This document shows, one piece after another, positions 63,313 to 64,000 of a DNA stretch of 64,000 nucleotides. The position numbers and the translations under genes are program-made. The notes below the pieces were generated by a model, which worked only from the letters and a program-made list of their open reading frames with translations, was not told where the DNA came from and searched no databases. This DNA comes from Acidovorax sp. sif1233 (GTDB taxonomy: Bacteria; Pseudomonadota; Gammaproteobacteria; Burkholderiales; Burkholderiaceae_C): assembly GCF_019218755.1 (NCBI RefSeq), contig NZ_JAHUWZ010000001.1, positions 186,001-250,000 on the forward strand, written 5' to 3'. Every line of letters begins with the position of its first letter. Within the stretch, counting starts at the first letter, position 1.

Positions 63313-64000
63313 TGCACCATTCCGCGCGCGGCGGCCTGGGCGTAGTTCTTCAGTTCGTCGTCGTTCTTCACCTGGCGGATGAAGGCGTCCATGTGCGCCT
63401 GCAGTTCCTTGGGCCGCTTCAGGCGCACGCCCTCGTGGCCGATCCCGTGCAATGCGGACTCCTGTGCGGCCCTGAACGGCATCGCCAGCATCTCGCAGAA
63501 CACCTGCCACATCGCGTCGCGCCATTCAGGGATGTCCTTGGCGTTCCAGAACGTGGGCCACACGTCAAACCACATGTAGCTCACGAAGTAGAGGCGGTCG
63601 CTTCGGCTCCCGATGGGGCTCGACCCGGTGTCCAGGCGCGGGCCGAGGCAGTCGCGCCACAAGGTGGGCAGGGCCCGCATCATGCGCATCGCGTCGGCCA
63701 AGGGCACCGAGGGGTCGTTCGCCATGTGCGGGATGTCGCCCGCGTTGTTGCTCATCACATGGTTCAGGCCCATGCCCACCTGCTCGTCGCTGTAGGGCGC
63801 CAGGTCGGTGCCCGCGTTGGCGAACAGCACGGTCTGGATGTGTGTCCATTGCAGTGGCGTGGCGTCGAACTCCGGCTCGTCGATCAGCCAATACCACTCC
63901 TGCCCGCTCTTGTCGGGCACGGGGCGGTCGAAGAGGTAGCGCAAGGCCGCGCTGTACACCGCCGGGTCCAGGCCGACGGATGCGCAGGTGGCGGATGCGG
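63309..64000 (-). CDS. unknown protein coupled to RtcB, 5' end outside the window
   Basis: At least 230 residues, with the frame open to the window edge. Seen: SAALRYLFDRPVPD, YWLIDEPEFDATPLQW, MSNNAGDIPHM and a Trp-rich segment (YMWFDVWPTFWNAKDIPEW). A possible GTG start at 63959 exists, but the upstream codons (GLDPAV...) read as natural protein. I do not recognise a family and assign no function. Its stop overlaps the rtcB start (ATGA), so it is the operon's upstream gene and probably linked to RNA repair. Confidence 0.65.
   Translation of the reverse strand, partial: ASATCASVGLDPAVYSAALRYLFDRPVPDKSGQEWYWLIDEPEFDATPLQWTHIQTVLFANAGTDLAPYSDEQVGMGLNHVMSNNAGDIPHMANDPSVPLADAMRMMRALPTLWRDCLGPRLDTGSSPIGSRSDRLYFVSYMWFDVWPTFWNAKDIPEWRDAMWQVFCEMLAMPFRAAQESALHGIGHEGVRLKRPKELQAHMDAFIRQVKNDDELKNYAQAAARGMVQ

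Overview
The window looks like chromosome from a high-G+C betaproteobacterium, most likely Comamonadaceae (Acidovorax or a close relative). The grounds are the dense beta-oxidation genes, a Bug-type tripartite-tricarboxylate receptor, HAAT- and TRAP-type uptake systems, and two families of short dispersed repeats that resemble sequences I remember from Comamonadaceae genomes. The genus is an inference; there is no rRNA or other phylogenetic marker here. I see no tRNA, rRNA, CRISPR array, transposase or integrase.

Layout. (1) 0-10.4 kb, plus strand: a degradative operon with the end of a TetR regulator, a PECR-like SDR, both subunits of a biotin-dependent acyl-CoA carboxylase, an enoyl-CoA hydratase, two acyl-CoA dehydrogenases and a beta-keto acid cleavage enzyme (BKACE). 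It resembles acyclic-terpene (Atu) or leucine (Liu) catabolic operons, but the BKACE occupies the place of HMG-CoA lyase and an AlkC DNA glycosylase gene is embedded in it. (2) 10.4-13.4 kb: an accessory, A+T-richer patch with a DUF4143 ATPase flanked by palindromes and a two-gene unit of a Swt1-type HEPN protein and a DUF5343 protein. This is the best candidate for an undescribed defence or toxin-antitoxin-like system. (3) 13.4-27.4 kb: a second CoA-metabolism block, with bifunctional hydratase/dehydrogenase, thiolase, acyl-CoA dehydrogenase, a long-chain acyl-CoA ligase built into a LivHMGFK-type ABC importer operon, another hydratase and a thioesterase. (4) 27.6-33.4 kb: bactofilin, amidohydrolase, acyl-CoA thioesterase, Atm1-like ABC exporter, 2-hydroxyacid dehydrogenase and MazG-like pyrophosphohydrolase.

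(5) 33.4-45.5 kb: transport. A DctPMQ TRAP transporter sits opposite a LysR regulator; two tandem amino-acid binding proteins precede GltJKL; an RpiR regulator is divergent from a CPG2-like M20 peptidase and a Bug receptor. (6) 45.6-52.9 kb: dihydroorotase, DUF3025 protein, HtpX, a chemoreceptor, an AraC/GlxA regulator and an M20 amidohydrolase. (7) 52.98-53.78 kb: an approximately 800-bp non-coding near-palindrome between convergent genes, with terminal hairpins whose stems covary between the arms. (8) 53.8-64 kb, minus strand: a VUT-family transporter, an FAD-dependent dehydrogenase, the ybhP-clsB-ybhN phospholipid unit, cysteine synthase, and an RNA-repair operon (unknown gene, rtcB, rtcA) that runs off the window.

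Two repeat families cut across these blocks. The 'CCCCCTGAG' family (seven copies, called R1-R7) always starts 0-7 nt after a stop codon in the sense orientation of the upstream gene; in one case it has become the gene's C-terminal codons. The 'AGCGCTT/AAGCGC' family (eight copies, S1-S8) lies mostly between genes, but two copies are translated in frame inside enzymes.
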